A stretch of 64,000 nt of DNA from an uncultured Clostridia bacterium (GTDB lineage: Bacteria; Bacillota; Clostridia; TANB77; CAG-465), in assembly GCA_944388585.1 (NCBI GenBank), contig CALXJI010000001.1, forward strand, positions 62,001 to 126,000, in the 5' to 3' direction. How positions within the stretch are numbered: the first letter of the stretch is position 1; every line of letters starts with the position of its first letter. Position numbers and translations under genes: made by a program. The notes under the pieces were generated by a model. It did not search any database, was not told where the DNA came from, and saw nothing but the letters and a program-made list of their open reading frames with translations. Below are positions 1 to 8,475 of this stretch, piece after piece.

Positions 1-2
1 GT

Positions 3-395
3 AGTGGCGTTGGAAAATCATCTATTACTAAAAATATAATAAATAATATAGATTTTGTTGAAATAGGAGAAATAGGAAAAAAGACAAAAAGAGGAAAACA
101 TACTACAAAATCTGTTAAATTATATACAATAGATAAAGATACATACATTTTAGATACTCCTGGATTTTCTAGTTATGAATTATATGATATAGAATACAGA
201 GATTTAAGAAAATATTATCCTGAATTTTTAAATTATAGTTGTAATTATGATGACTGTATGCATGTCTTAGAAAGTATAGATGTATGTGCTATAAAGCAAA
301 ATGTAGAAAAGAAAAATATAGATAAAGGAAGATATGAAAGGTATGTGTATATTTATCAAAAATTAAAGGAACAATATGATAGAAGATATAAATAG
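3..395 (+). CDS. rsgA: Ribosome small subunit-dependent GTPase RsgA (C-terminal part)
   Basis: Only the last 130 codons are in the window; the gene runs off the left edge. The visible part opens inside the Walker A motif (SGVGKSS), followed by KRGKHTT (switch I), DTPGF (G3) and a Cys/His zinc site (C-x5-C-x-H, then a further Cys), the RsgA order. RsgA is a circularly permuted GTPase that acts in late 30S maturation. It is followed by rpe, the usual Firmicutes neighbour. Its stop codon lies inside the 5' arm of a terminator. Confidence 0.9.
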   Translation, partial: SGVGKSSITKNIINNIDFVEIGEIGKKTKRGKHTTKSVKLYTIDKDTYILDTPGFSSYELYDIEYRDLRKYYPEFLNYSCNYDDCMHVLESIDVCAIKQNVEKKNIDKGRYERYVYIYQKLKEQYDRRYK

Positions 396-415
396 GTTTA
401 ATAACCTATTTTTTT
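391..415 (+). terminator. Rho-independent terminator of rsgA
   Basis: An 8-bp stem (AATAGGTT / AACCTATT) with a TAAT loop is followed by a T-run. The hairpin overlaps the rsgA stop codon. Confidence 0.8.
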
Positions 416-494
416 ATTTAAATATAAAATTTTTCTTGAATTATTAGAATAAGTATAGTAATATTAAAATAGCGTTGTTAAACGAGGTGATATA

Positions 495-1841
495 ATGAGT
501 AATTTATCTATATCTATTTTAAATGTAGAAAATATATCATGCTTTTTAGATAAATTAAAAGAATATGAGCAAAAGTTATCTAATATAAAAACGGATGAAT
601 TATTTAATATTACTATTCATTTTGATGTTATGGATAATGTATTTGTACCAAATACTGGAATAGATATTGAAAAAATAAAGATAGTAAAAGATAATGGTTT
701 TTATGTTGATACTCATCTTATGGTTGCAAAACCTGTAGAAGATGGATATATAGATAAAGCAATAGAAAATGGATGCAGGGACATAACAATACATTATGAA
801 ATAGAAAATTTTGAATATGCATTAAATTATTTAATTAATAAGAAAAATGAACTTAATGGAGATTTTAAAATAGGTGTTTCAATAAAGCCTAAAACTGAAA
901 TATCTTGTTTAGAAAAATATATTGAGAAGATAGATAAAGTACTTATTATGTCGGTTGAACCAGGATTTGGTGGTCAAAAATATATAGACTCAGTTACAAA
1001 AAAGGTAGAAGAGCTAAATACTAAATATAAAAATAAATATATTCAAATAGACGGTGGCATAAATGATGAAACTATTATTTATCCAATTAGAAATAATATA
1101 AATAGTATAGTAGTTGGAAGTTATCTTACTAAAAGTATAGATGATTTATTTGATAAAATTTGTATATTAAATATAATAAAGCAAATAGAAAAGCTGCCTA
1201 AAGAGGCAGATATAAATTTTGAGACTAAAATACTTAATACACCAAATATTTTACTTGGAATAAAGGTACCAACACTACGAAAACTTACAAAAGTATGGTA
1301 TAATATAATTTCACAAAAAGCCTTATCATATTTTATAAAATCTAATATACATGATTATAGAAGATTTGCTGTATTTTGCTTGGCATATTGTGTAAATAAG
1401 GATAAAAAAGAAAATATAAAAGCATTTATAGATGAACATATTAAATATTTAAATAGTTGGGATCTTGTAGATGCATGTGCACCTATATGTATAGGTAAGC
1501 AACTTATAAATGAAAGTGAGGATAAAATATATAATATACTTCGCATTTATACAAAATCTGACAATATATTTATAAAAAGAGTAGGTATAGTATCTTTACT
1601 ATACTTAGCTAAGGAAAATAGATATAAAGCTATATTTAAAGTAATAGATGATGTTTTTTATGATGAGTATCATCTTATACAAAAGGCAAATGGCTGGGTT
1701 TTACGTGAGTTATATAAAGTAAATTCTAAAGAGGTATTAAAATATTTAGTAAATAAAAATAATATAAAAAAGATACCTAGTATTTTAAAATCGTATGCTA
1801 TAGAAAAAATGAATATAGATGAAAAGCAAATGTTAAAGTAA
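495..1841 (+). CDS. Ribulose-phosphate 3-epimerase fused to AlkD-like DNA alkylation repair domain
   Basis: One uninterrupted 448-residue frame with two domains. Residues 1 to about 215 are a TIM-barrel ribulose-phosphate 3-epimerase: HFDVMD (42-47), HLMV (74-77), MSVEPGFGGQ (152-161), DGGI (186-189) and VVGS. This is the complete length of a free-standing epimerase (pentose phosphate pathway, Ru5P to Xu5P). Residues about 225-448 look like the HEAT-repeat glycosylase AlkD: GIKVPTLRKL, SWDLVD (W322, D326) and R362 match the Trp-Asp-Arg set used by AlkD on alkylated bases, and QKANGWVLRE follows. The start has an AACGAGGTG ribosome binding site. The next gene, pfkA, begins 12 nt downstream. 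Both domain calls are by motif; the fusion itself is directly visible as one open frame. Confidence 0.88.
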   Translation: MSNLSISILNVENISCFLDKLKEYEQKLSNIKTDELFNITIHFDVMDNVFVPNTGIDIEKIKIVKDNGFYVDTHLMVAKPVEDGYIDKAIENGCRDITIHYEIENFEYALNYLINKKNELNGDFKIGVSIKPKTEISCLEKYIEKIDKVLIMSVEPGFGGQKYIDSVTKKVEELNTKYKNKYIQIDGGINDETIIYPIRNNINSIVVGSYLTKSIDDLFDKICILNIIKQIEKLPKEADINFETKILNTPNILLGIKVPTLRKLTKVWYNIISQKALSYFIKSNIHDYRRFAVFCLAYCVNKDKKENIKAFIDEHIKYLNSWDLVDACAPICIGKQLINESEDKIYNILRIYTKSDNIFIKRVGIVSLLYLAKENRYKAIFKVIDDVFYDEYHLIQKANGWVLRELYKVNSKEVLKYLVNKNNIKKIPSILKSYAIEKMNIDEKQMLK

Positions 1842-1853
1842 GGAGAGATTAGT

Positions 1854-2930
1854 ATGAAAAAAATTGCAATTATGACAGCAGGAGGAGATTGTGCAGGATT
1901 AAATAGTGCTATTAAATCAATAGTTATGACTGCAGAAATTCAAGGAATTGAAGTTTTAGGAATTATGGATGGTTACATTGGATTTGTAGAGGGAATATAC
2001 ACTCCTCTTAACTCAGAAAATGTAAGAAGTATTGAAACAAAAGGTGGTACAATACTTGGATCATCAAATAAAGAATGTCCATTTCATTATTATAATAAAA
2101 AAACTGGAGAATTTGAAGATAGAGTAGATGAATCAATAGAAAAGTTAAGAGCACAAGGTGTAGAAGGAATGGTTATAATTGGTGGAGATGGAACATTAGA
2201 CTCAGCCAGAGTAATTTATGAGCATGGTATGCCAACAGTTGGAATACCAAAAACAATAGATAATGATATGTCTGCATCAGAACCTACTATAGGATTTCAA
2301 ACAGCAATTGATGCTGCAGTTGATGCAATAAGAAAACTAATAACTACAGCTTATTCTCATAGAAGAGTAATGGTAGTTGAACTTATGGGAAGAACATCAG
2401 GATACCTAACTTTATATGCAGGATTTGCATCAGGAGCAGATATTATTCTTTTACCAGAGCAAGACTATAGTTTAAAAGTTGTTTGTGACAAAGTAAAAGA
2501 AATAATGACATCAGGTAAAAGATATGTAATAATAGCTATATCTGAGGCGGCAAAGGAAAAAGGTGGAGAAGAGACAATAGCAAGAGTTGTAAAAGATAGC
2601 TTTGAGCAAAAAAGATATGGTGGTGTATCACAAAAACTTGCTGCTCAAATTGAGCAACTTACAGGATATGAGACAAGAGCCACAATTTTAGGACACATTC
2701 AAAGAGGTGGAGAGCCAACAACTTCAGATATAATACTTGGAGCAAGACTTGGAAATGCTGCATGTAAGCTTTTAATAAATGGAGAGCCAGGATACATAGT
2801 TGGTATAAAAGGTGGCAATGTGGTTAAAATGGCATTTCCAAAAGAAAGAGTACCAAGAATACTAGATATAAATACAAATGACCTATGTCGTACTGCAAAA
2901 GATATGGGTGTATGTTTTGGACAGGAGTAA
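1854..2930 (+). CDS. pfkA: 6-phosphofructokinase (group III-like)
   Basis: 358 residues with the PFK signatures: N-terminal TAGGDCAGLN, GGDGTL (110-115), PKTIDND (132-138), MGRTSGY and HIQRGG. The phosphoryl-donor positions read Gly after GGD and Lys in PKTIDND. Gly at the first position normally indicates ATP rather than pyrophosphate use, and the Lys is typical of the group III/mixed clade, so ATP dependence is predicted but not certain. It sits 12 nt after the rpe fusion with ribosome binding site AGGAGAG, so the two carbon-metabolism genes are probably co-transcribed. Confidence 0.92.
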   Translation: MKKIAIMTAGGDCAGLNSAIKSIVMTAEIQGIEVLGIMDGYIGFVEGIYTPLNSENVRSIETKGGTILGSSNKECPFHYYNKKTGEFEDRVDESIEKLRAQGVEGMVIIGGDGTLDSARVIYEHGMPTVGIPKTIDNDMSASEPTIGFQTAIDAAVDAIRKLITTAYSHRRVMVVELMGRTSGYLTLYAGFASGADIILLPEQDYSLKVVCDKVKEIMTSGKRYVIIAISEAAKEKGGEETIARVVKDSFEQKRYGGVSQKLAAQIEQLTGYETRATILGHIQRGGEPTTSDIILGARLGNAACKLLINGEPGYIVGIKGGNVVKMAFPKERVPRILDINTNDLCRTAKDMGVCFGQE

Positions 2931-2933
2931 AAT

Positions 2934-3296
2934 ATGAAAGCATTATTTATAGAATATCCTAAGTGTTCAACTTGTCAAAAGGCAAAAAAATGGTTGGTAG
3001 AAAATAACATAGAATTTGAAGATAGAAATATTGTTTTAGATAATCCTTCTTTTGAAGAGTTAAAAAAATGGATAAGTATGAGTAATATTCCTATCAACAA
3101 ATTTTTTAATACTAGTGGAATGTTATATAGAAATATGGGATTATCTAAAAAATTACAAGATTTAAATGATGATGAGAAAATAAAATTATTAGCTTCAGAT
3201 GGTATGTTAATTAAAAGACCACTTTTAATATATAATACTGGAGTACTTGTTGGATTTAAAGAGGATAATTGGAATATATTAATAAAAGAGCAATAA
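2934..3296 (+). CDS. Spx/ArsC-family thioredoxin-fold protein
   Basis: 120 residues of the arsenate reductase/Spx/YffB family. An N-terminal CSTC redox pair (C-x-x-C) sits in the active-site loop of a thioredoxin fold, and KRPLL appears near residue 94 where the family has its conserved Arg-Pro. It could be an Spx-like regulator or a glutaredoxin-like reductase; the sequence does not decide. It starts 4 nt after the pfkA stop with its ribosome binding site inside pfkA, so translation is probably coupled. Confidence 0.8.
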   Translation: MKALFIEYPKCSTCQKAKKWLVENNIEFEDRNIVLDNPSFEELKKWISMSNIPINKFFNTSGMLYRNMGLSKKLQDLNDDEKIKLLASDGMLIKRPLLIYNTGVLVGFKEDNWNILIKEQ

Positions 3297-3308
3297 GCTC
3301 TTTTATTT
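3284..3308 (+). terminator. Terminator after the Spx/ArsC-like gene
   Basis: AAAAGAGC pairs with GCTCTTTT across a 5-nt loop, followed by ATTTT. It overlaps the end of the gene. Confidence 0.75.
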
Positions 3309-3319
3309 TGCTTAATAAT

Positions 3320-3377
3320 CGAACTTTTGTTTGACAATAATTTTTTGATATGATATAATTTAACAAACATTAGTTTG
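3320..3377 (+). promoter_or_regulatory. lexA promoter with two LexA (SOS) boxes
   Basis: The -35 TTGACA (3331-3336) and -10 TATAAT (3354-3359) are 17 bp apart. One Gram-positive LexA-box match (CGAAC-N4-GTTTG, 3320-3333) overlaps the -35. A second near-palindrome (CAAAC-N4-GTTTG, 3364-3377) covers the start-point region. This is the expected design for LexA autorepression. Confidence 0.85.
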
Positions 3378-3391
3378 AAAGGGGTATAAAT

Positions 3392-4000
3392 ATGAGTGAA
3401 AATACATTAAATGCACAAGAGCAAAGAGTATTAGAATATATAAAAAAGCAAATAAAAGATACTGGTTATCCTCCATCAGTAAGAGAAATTTGTGCAGCAC
3501 TTGGATTTAAGTCTACATCTTCTGCACATCAATATATATGGAGACTTGCAGAAAAAGGATATATAGATAAAGGTGATTTAAAAACAAGAGCAATAAAAGT
3601 GGTCGGAACAGAGCCTACAATTTCTATTCCTGTTGTTGGAAAAGTTGCAGCAGGTGAACCAATTTTAGCAACAGAAAATATTGAAGATTATATGTCAATT
3701 GGTGAAAGCTTTTTTAGTAAAGATTCACTTAGAAATGATAATTTTATATTAAAAGTTCAAGGCGAAAGTATGATAAATGCTGGTATTAATGATGGAGACT
3801 ATATTATTGTTTCAAAGCAAAGTACAGCATTAAATGGACAAATTGTTGTAGCAATGATAGATGGAGAAGCAACTGTAAAAAGATTTTATAAAGAAAAGGA
3901 TTATATAAGGCTTCAACCAGAAAACGACAATATGGATCCAATAATTGCAAAAGATGTACAAATAATAGGAAAAGTAATAGGATTATTTAGAAAGATATAA
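3392..4000 (+). CDS. lexA: LexA repressor
   Basis: 202 residues, normal length. The N-terminal winged HTH includes TGYPPSVREI and STSSAHQYI. The S24 peptidase domain has the Ala87-Gly88 self-cleavage site (VAAGEP), catalytic Ser126 (GESM) and Lys163 (TVKRF). LexA represses the SOS regulon and cleaves itself when RecA filaments form on damaged DNA. The ribosome binding site is GAAAGGGG. Two LexA boxes in its own promoter indicate autoregulation. Confidence 0.96.
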   Translation: MSENTLNAQEQRVLEYIKKQIKDTGYPPSVREICAALGFKSTSSAHQYIWRLAEKGYIDKGDLKTRAIKVVGTEPTISIPVVGKVAAGEPILATENIEDYMSIGESFFSKDSLRNDNFILKVQGESMINAGINDGDYIIVSKQSTALNGQIVVAMIDGEATVKRFYKEKDYIRLQPENDNMDPIIAKDVQIIGKVIGLFRKI

Positions 4001-4024
4001 GAGCAAATAAAATTGCTCTTTTTT
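3999..4024 (+). terminator. lexA terminator
   Basis: AAGAGCAA / TTGCTCTT stem with a 6-nt loop and a trailing T-run, starting at the lexA stop codon. Confidence 0.8.
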
Positions 4025-4034
4025 CACGTTATAT

Positions 4035-4056
4035 ACTATAGTTCATAAACTATAGT
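4035..4056 (+). promoter_or_regulatory. Inverted repeat upstream of dpaB
   Basis: Perfect 9-bp inverted repeat (ACTATAGTT, 4-nt spacer, AACTATAGT) ending 15 nt before the dpaB start. With no T-run it is more likely an operator or a translational hairpin than a terminator. Function unknown. Confidence 0.5.
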
Positions 4057-4071
4057 AGTGGAGGTGAAAAT

Positions 4072-4650
4072 ATGCTAGATGGATTAAATATAGGACTTGG
4101 AATAACTGGATCTTTTTGTAATTTTCCAAGAATTAAAGGACTTATAGATGAGCTAAAAAAGGAAAAAGTAAATAAGATTATACCTATAGTTTCTCTTGTA
4201 ACAAAAACATATGATACTAGATTTTTTGTAAAAGATAATTTTTTAGATATGCTACAAAGAGAAACGGGGCAAAATATAATAGATAATATTGTTGATGCAG
4301 AACCTATTGGACCTAAAAATATGATAGATATTATGATAATTGTACCATGTACAGGAAATAGTGTTGCAAAACTTGCAAGTGGAATTACAGATACAGCAGT
4401 TTTAATGGCAACAAAAGGACATATTAGAAATAATAAGCCAGTTGTAATAGGTATTTCGACAAATGATGGACTTGGTGCTAATTTTAAAAATATAGGGCTT
4501 TTATACGATACTAAAAACTTTTATTTTGTACCTTTTAGACAAGATGATTATCATAAAAAACCAAAATCTTTAGTTTTAGATTATTCTAAGGTAATTGATA
4601 CTGTAAAGCTTGCACTTCAAGGTGAACAAATACAACCATTATTCGTTTGA
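4072..4650 (+). CDS. spoVFB: Dipicolinate synthase subunit B
   Basis: 192 residues of the flavoprotein-fold dipicolinate synthase B family: N-terminal GLGITGSFCNFPRI, central IIVPCTGNSVAKLASGITDTAV, and a C-terminal FVPFRQDD segment. DpaB acts with DpaA in the mother cell of sporulating bacteria to make dipicolinic acid for the spore core. The usual upstream partner spoVFA (dpaA) is not adjacent: lexA precedes it and an unknown gene follows. Either dpaA lies elsewhere or this subunit works differently. Ribosome binding site GGAGGTG. Confidence 0.9.
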   Translation: MLDGLNIGLGITGSFCNFPRIKGLIDELKKEKVNKIIPIVSLVTKTYDTRFFVKDNFLDMLQRETGQNIIDNIVDAEPIGPKNMIDIMIIVPCTGNSVAKLASGITDTAVLMATKGHIRNNKPVVIGISTNDGLGANFKNIGLLYDTKNFYFVPFRQDDYHKKPKSLVLDYSKVIDTVKLALQGEQIQPLFV

Positions 4651-4690
4651 CAAATGAAATAAAGTTAGATATACTTTTATTGGTGATAAA

Positions 4691-5293
4691 ATGAATAAAG
4701 AGTTTTCTAATATAATTGTTTTTTGTGATAAAGACATTATTTTTATAAAAGAGAAAGTAAAAAAAATATTGGAAGATCTAAGCTATAAATCATCTAATGC
4801 AGACGATTTTAATATAAAAATAGATATTATACAAGACAATATAAGTAAAGTTATTATAATATCTTCTGATTATTTTAAATTTGATAATCTTGCAAAAGAT
4901 AAAAGTGTTATACGAAAAATATCCAAAAGACTTGCTTCAGATACAATGATGGTTACATCAAAAAAAGATATTTCTATTATAGAAAAATATAGTTTTAATA
5001 AAAGAACTTATGATTATATGTGCTTTGGAAATAGAGAAAAACTTATACTTTTAGGATATAATGAAGCATATGAAAAATATATGTATAGAGAAGTTTGGAA
5101 AAATAATTTTGTTGGAAGAAATAGTATAGAAGATTTAGATAATATTTTATCTCAATTAAATACTTTTTTTGAAAATTATGAAATTATACTTGAAATTTTA
5201 AAGCTTTATGGAATAAAAAAAGAGTTTGCTACATATAATCCAAATGATAAGTTAAGTTTTGATGTGCAGAAAGAAATATTATATTTCAAATAA
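4691..5293 (+). CDS. Hypothetical protein
   Basis: 200 residues, not recognised. It is rich in Lys/Ile/Asp with no signal peptide, membrane segment or Cys cluster. The N-terminal NIIVFCDKD followed by alternating hydrophobic stretches could be a small alpha/beta domain. It starts 40 nt after dpaB with a GGTGAT ribosome binding site, so it may be co-transcribed with dpaB; a sporulation role is only a guess from position. A bidirectional terminator follows. Confidence 0.6.
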   Translation: MNKEFSNIIVFCDKDIIFIKEKVKKILEDLSYKSSNADDFNIKIDIIQDNISKVIIISSDYFKFDNLAKDKSVIRKISKRLASDTMMVTSKKDISIIEKYSFNKRTYDYMCFGNREKLILLGYNEAYEKYMYREVWKNNFVGRNSIEDLDNILSQLNTFFENYEIILEILKLYGIKKEFATYNPNDKLSFDVQKEILYFK

Positions 5294-5294
5294 A

Positions 5295-5320
5295 AAAATC
5301 CTTGAGTTATCAAGGATTTT
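5295..5320. terminator. Bidirectional terminator between convergent genes
   Basis: An 11-bp stem (AAAATCCTTGA / TCAAGGATTTT) with an A-run on the left and T-rich sequence on the right, so it can serve both converging genes. Confidence 0.75.
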
Positions 5321-5642
5321 AATATATTAAAGCTCTATTATAAAGTTCTAGAAGAATTTCATCATCTTTATTATAATCAAAATAGTCAAATTTATCATAT
5401 ATAAATAATGATTCAACTTTTTTAAAAAACAAAGATATTAATGAATATTTTCTATTATTTTTTCCTGTTAAATCTTTTTGAGTAATTAATACTAATTTAC
5501 CATATATATAATGGTAAGTTAATTCATATTTAGGTACTCCATCATTTGAACTATATAAAATTATAGCTCCATTTTTTTCTTTTTGAATAACAGGATTTAG
5601 ATCTTTATCTAAAAATAATTTTTTTAGATTATTTTTTTCCAT
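5319..5642 (-). CDS. Small hypothetical protein
   Basis: 107 residues starting at the ATG at 5642, which has AAAGGAGG 9 nt upstream. An upstream in-frame TTG at 5651 abuts the ribosome binding site and is unlikely. The protein is hydrophilic, rich in Lys/Asn/Tyr/Asp, with no membrane segment or recognisable motif. It is convergent with the preceding gene and divergent from rimO. Confidence 0.55.
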   Translation of the reverse strand: MEKNNLKKLFLDKDLNPVIQKEKNGAIILYSSNDGVPKYELTYHYIYGKLVLITQKDLTGKNNRKYSLISLFFKKVESLFIYDKFDYFDYNKDDEILLELYNRALIY

Positions 5643-5803
5643 GTTAATCAACCTCCTTTAATAATTTTTTAACTATACTATTATTATACTATAGTATACA
5701 TAAAAAGTAAATAATATTTAACATAAAAATAACATTTTTACTTTATTTTATAACAATTATATGGTATAATACTGTCTGTATTATACAAGGAGGACAATAA
5801 GTA

Positions 5804-7138
5804 ATGAATATAGGACTTGTAACTCTTGGATGTACAAAAAATCAAGTAGATAGTGAGATGTTACTTGGGGTATTTAAGTCTCAAGGGTTCAATATTGTAA
5901 ATGAGGTAGAGCAAGCAGATATAATAGTAGTTAATACATGTGGTTTTATAAAGTCTGCAAAAGAAGAAGCTATTGATACAATACTTGAAATGGCAGATTA
6001 TAAAGAATGTGGAAGATGTAAAGCTTTAATTGTAACTGGTTGTTTAGCTAAAAGATATAAAAAAGAGATATTAGAATCTATGCCAGAGGTAGATTTATGC
6101 ATAGGTGTAGATGAATATAATAATATATCAAAGATTTTATCCGAATTTTTTAGTCAAAATAAATTATTATCTCAATGCAAATTCACTCATGGTTTAGATT
6201 TTAACAATAGAATTATTTCTTCAACTTATCCTCTTGCATATATAAGAATATCTGATGGTTGTGATAATAGATGTAGCTATTGTGCTATTCCTTTGATAAG
6301 GGGAAAGTTTAAAAGCAGAAAGATAGAGGATATATTAACTGAAGTTGAAGCTTTAGCTAAAAAAGGAATAAAAGAATTTTGTATAATATCACAAGATACT
6401 TCAAAATATGGACTTGATATTTATGGAGAGTTAAAACTCGATGAATTACTTAATAAGATGTCTAAAATTGAAGGGGTAAAATGGATAAGAATACTTTATA
6501 TGTATTTATTTGAAACTACAGATAAATTAATAGAAGAAATAGCTAAAAATGATAAAGTTTGTAAATATTTTGATATACCAATACAGCATTTAAATGATGA
6601 GTTACTAAAAAGAATGAATAGACATGATACAAAAGAATTAATTTATGATAGAATTAAAAAGATAAGAGAAATGGTGCCAGGAGCAATACTTAGAACTACT
6701 TGTATTGTTGGCTTTCCTGGCGAAACAGATGAGCAATATGAAGAATTAATATCTGGTATAAAAGAATTAAAATTTGATAGACTTGGTGCATTTACATATT
6801 CACGTGAGGAGGATACACCAAGTTATGACTTTGATGAACAAATAGATGAGGGTGTAAAGGAAAAGAGATTAAAACACTTATTTGATGTACAAAAAGAAAT
6901 TTCGTTATCTAAAAATAAAGAAAGATTAGGAAAAAAATATGAAGTTATAGTTGAAGATGTCTCAGAAGATGAAAAATATTTTGTATGTAGATCTATGCTT
7001 GAAGCACCAGATGTTGATGGAAGAATATATATAAAAATAGATGAAGATAGTGCAAATAAAATAATTATAGGGGAATATACAAATGTAAAAATAATAGACT
7101 ATAATGAATATGATTTATTTGCAGAGGTGTTAGAATAG
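5804..7138 (+). CDS. rimO: Ribosomal protein S12 methylthiotransferase RimO
   Basis: 444 residues, usual length. The N-terminal UPF0004 domain has cluster cysteines in LGCTKNQVDSE, NTCGFI and TGCLAKR. The radical SAM core carries CDNRCSYC, with the RimO-type PLIRGKFKSR after it, and a C-terminal TRAM domain ends at EYDLFAE. It methylthiolates the conserved Asp of ribosomal protein S12 using two 4Fe-4S clusters. An extended -10 (TATAAT near 5764) and AAGGAGG precede it. rho begins 9 nt after its stop, so the two are likely one operon. Confidence 0.95.
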   Translation: MNIGLVTLGCTKNQVDSEMLLGVFKSQGFNIVNEVEQADIIVVNTCGFIKSAKEEAIDTILEMADYKECGRCKALIVTGCLAKRYKKEILESMPEVDLCIGVDEYNNISKILSEFFSQNKLLSQCKFTHGLDFNNRIISSTYPLAYIRISDGCDNRCSYCAIPLIRGKFKSRKIEDILTEVEALAKKGIKEFCIISQDTSKYGLDIYGELKLDELLNKMSKIEGVKWIRILYMYLFETTDKLIEEIAKNDKVCKYFDIPIQHLNDELLKRMNRHDTKELIYDRIKKIREMVPGAILRTTCIVGFPGETDEQYEELISGIKELKFDRLGAFTYSREEDTPSYDFDEQIDEGVKEKRLKHLFDVQKEISLSKNKERLGKKYEVIVEDVSEDEKYFVCRSMLEAPDVDGRIYIKIDEDSANKIIIGEYTNVKIIDYNEYDLFAEVLE

Positions 7139-7147
7139 GAGGAATGT

Positions 7148-8455
7148 ATGTATACTAAAGAAAGCTTAAAAAAATCTACATTATCAGAGCTTAGACAAAT
7201 AGCAGAGAACTTAAAATTAGAAGGATATCAAAGATTAAAGAAGGAATATTTAGTAGAGGAAATTATCAAAAATTTACAAGATAACAATGAGCTTGAAGAT
7301 AAAGTAGATATTCAAATTGAAAATCCTGAAACGGATTATATAACTGATGGAATATTAGAAGTTATGCCAGATGGATATGGATTTTTACGTAGTGATAATT
7401 ATTTACCAGGAAATAAAGATGTGTATGTATCACAAGTTCAAATAAGAAGATTTAAACTTGAAACAGGCGATGAATTACGTGGTATAGCAAGATTTACAAC
7501 AGATCCGCAAAATAAATTTCCATCTTTAATTTATATTGACACTATAAATGATGATAGAGTAGAGATTGCTACAAAAAGAAGATCATTTGAAACATTAATA
7601 CCAATATATCCAAATGAAAGATTACGTCTTGAAACTGATACAAAAGAATATTCTACAAGGATAATAGATCTTTTAGCACCAATAGGAAAAGGTCAACGTG
7701 GACTTATAGTGGCACAACCTAAAGCAGGTAAAACAACATTATTAAAACAAATAGCAAATGGAATATTAAAAAATAATCCTGAAGTAAAGCTTATGGTTTT
7801 ACTTATTGATGAAAGACCTGAAGAGGTTACAGATATTGAGCGTTCTATAGATGCAGAAGTAATTCATTCTACATTTGATGAGTCTCCCGAACATCATATT
7901 AAAGTATCAAAAATGGTAATAGAAAGAGCAAAAAGACTTGTAGAACATAATCAAGATGTGGTAATATTATTAGATAGTCTTACTAGACTTACTCGTGCTA
8001 GTAATTTGCAAGTTGAGCCAAGTGGAAAAACTTTATCAGGTGGATTAGATCCAGCATCGTTACATTTTCCAAAGAAGTTTTTTGGTGCGGCAAGAAATAT
8101 TGAAAATGGTGGGAGCCTTACAATACTTGCAACTACTTTAGTAGATACGGGAAGCAGAATGGACGACATGATATTTGAAGAATTTAAAGGTACAGGAAAT
8201 ATGGAAGTATTTTTAGATAGGAAAATGTCTGAAAGAAGAATATTTCCAGCTATTGATATTCAAAAATCTAGTACTCGTAGAGAAGATTTGTTATTTACAA
8301 AACAAGAGATGGAATGTTCAACATATATAAGAAGATTATTATCTCAATCAAATTCTAACATAGATATGGTAGAAAAAATTATGAATATATTAGTTAAAAC
8401 AAAGAATAATAATGAATTTGTAAAAGTATTTTTAGAAAACATTAAGAAAAAATAA
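7148..8455 (+). CDS. rho: Transcription termination factor Rho
   Basis: 435 residues. A SAP-like Rho_N domain (STLSELRQIAE) at the N-terminus is followed by the cold-shock RNA-binding domain (GYGFLRS) and the RecA-type ATPase. Motifs are Walker A PKAGKTTL, LIDERPEEVTDIERS, Walker B VILLDSLTRL, and the Q/R-loop region with SGGLDP and GSRMDD. It lacks the long insertion of actinobacterial Rho. It lies in a tight rimO-rho-kinase run. Confidence 0.97.
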   Translation: MYTKESLKKSTLSELRQIAENLKLEGYQRLKKEYLVEEIIKNLQDNNELEDKVDIQIENPETDYITDGILEVMPDGYGFLRSDNYLPGNKDVYVSQVQIRRFKLETGDELRGIARFTTDPQNKFPSLIYIDTINDDRVEIATKRRSFETLIPIYPNERLRLETDTKEYSTRIIDLLAPIGKGQRGLIVAQPKAGKTTLLKQIANGILKNNPEVKLMVLLIDERPEEVTDIERSIDAEVIHSTFDESPEHHIKVSKMVIERAKRLVEHNQDVVILLDSLTRLTRASNLQVEPSGKTLSGGLDPASLHFPKKFFGAARNIENGGSLTILATTLVDTGSRMDDMIFEEFKGTGNMEVFLDRKMSERRIFPAIDIQKSSTRREDLLFTKQEMECSTYIRRLLSQSNSNIDMVEKIMNILVKTKNNNEFVKVFLENIKKK

Positions 8456-8475
8456 AAAAAGAGAGGTTGATTAAA

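Noticed and set aside
2975..3370. 131-codon minus-strand frame across the Spx-like gene and lexA promoter
   Set aside because: Antisense to a conserved gene and running through the LexA boxes; no ribosome binding site.
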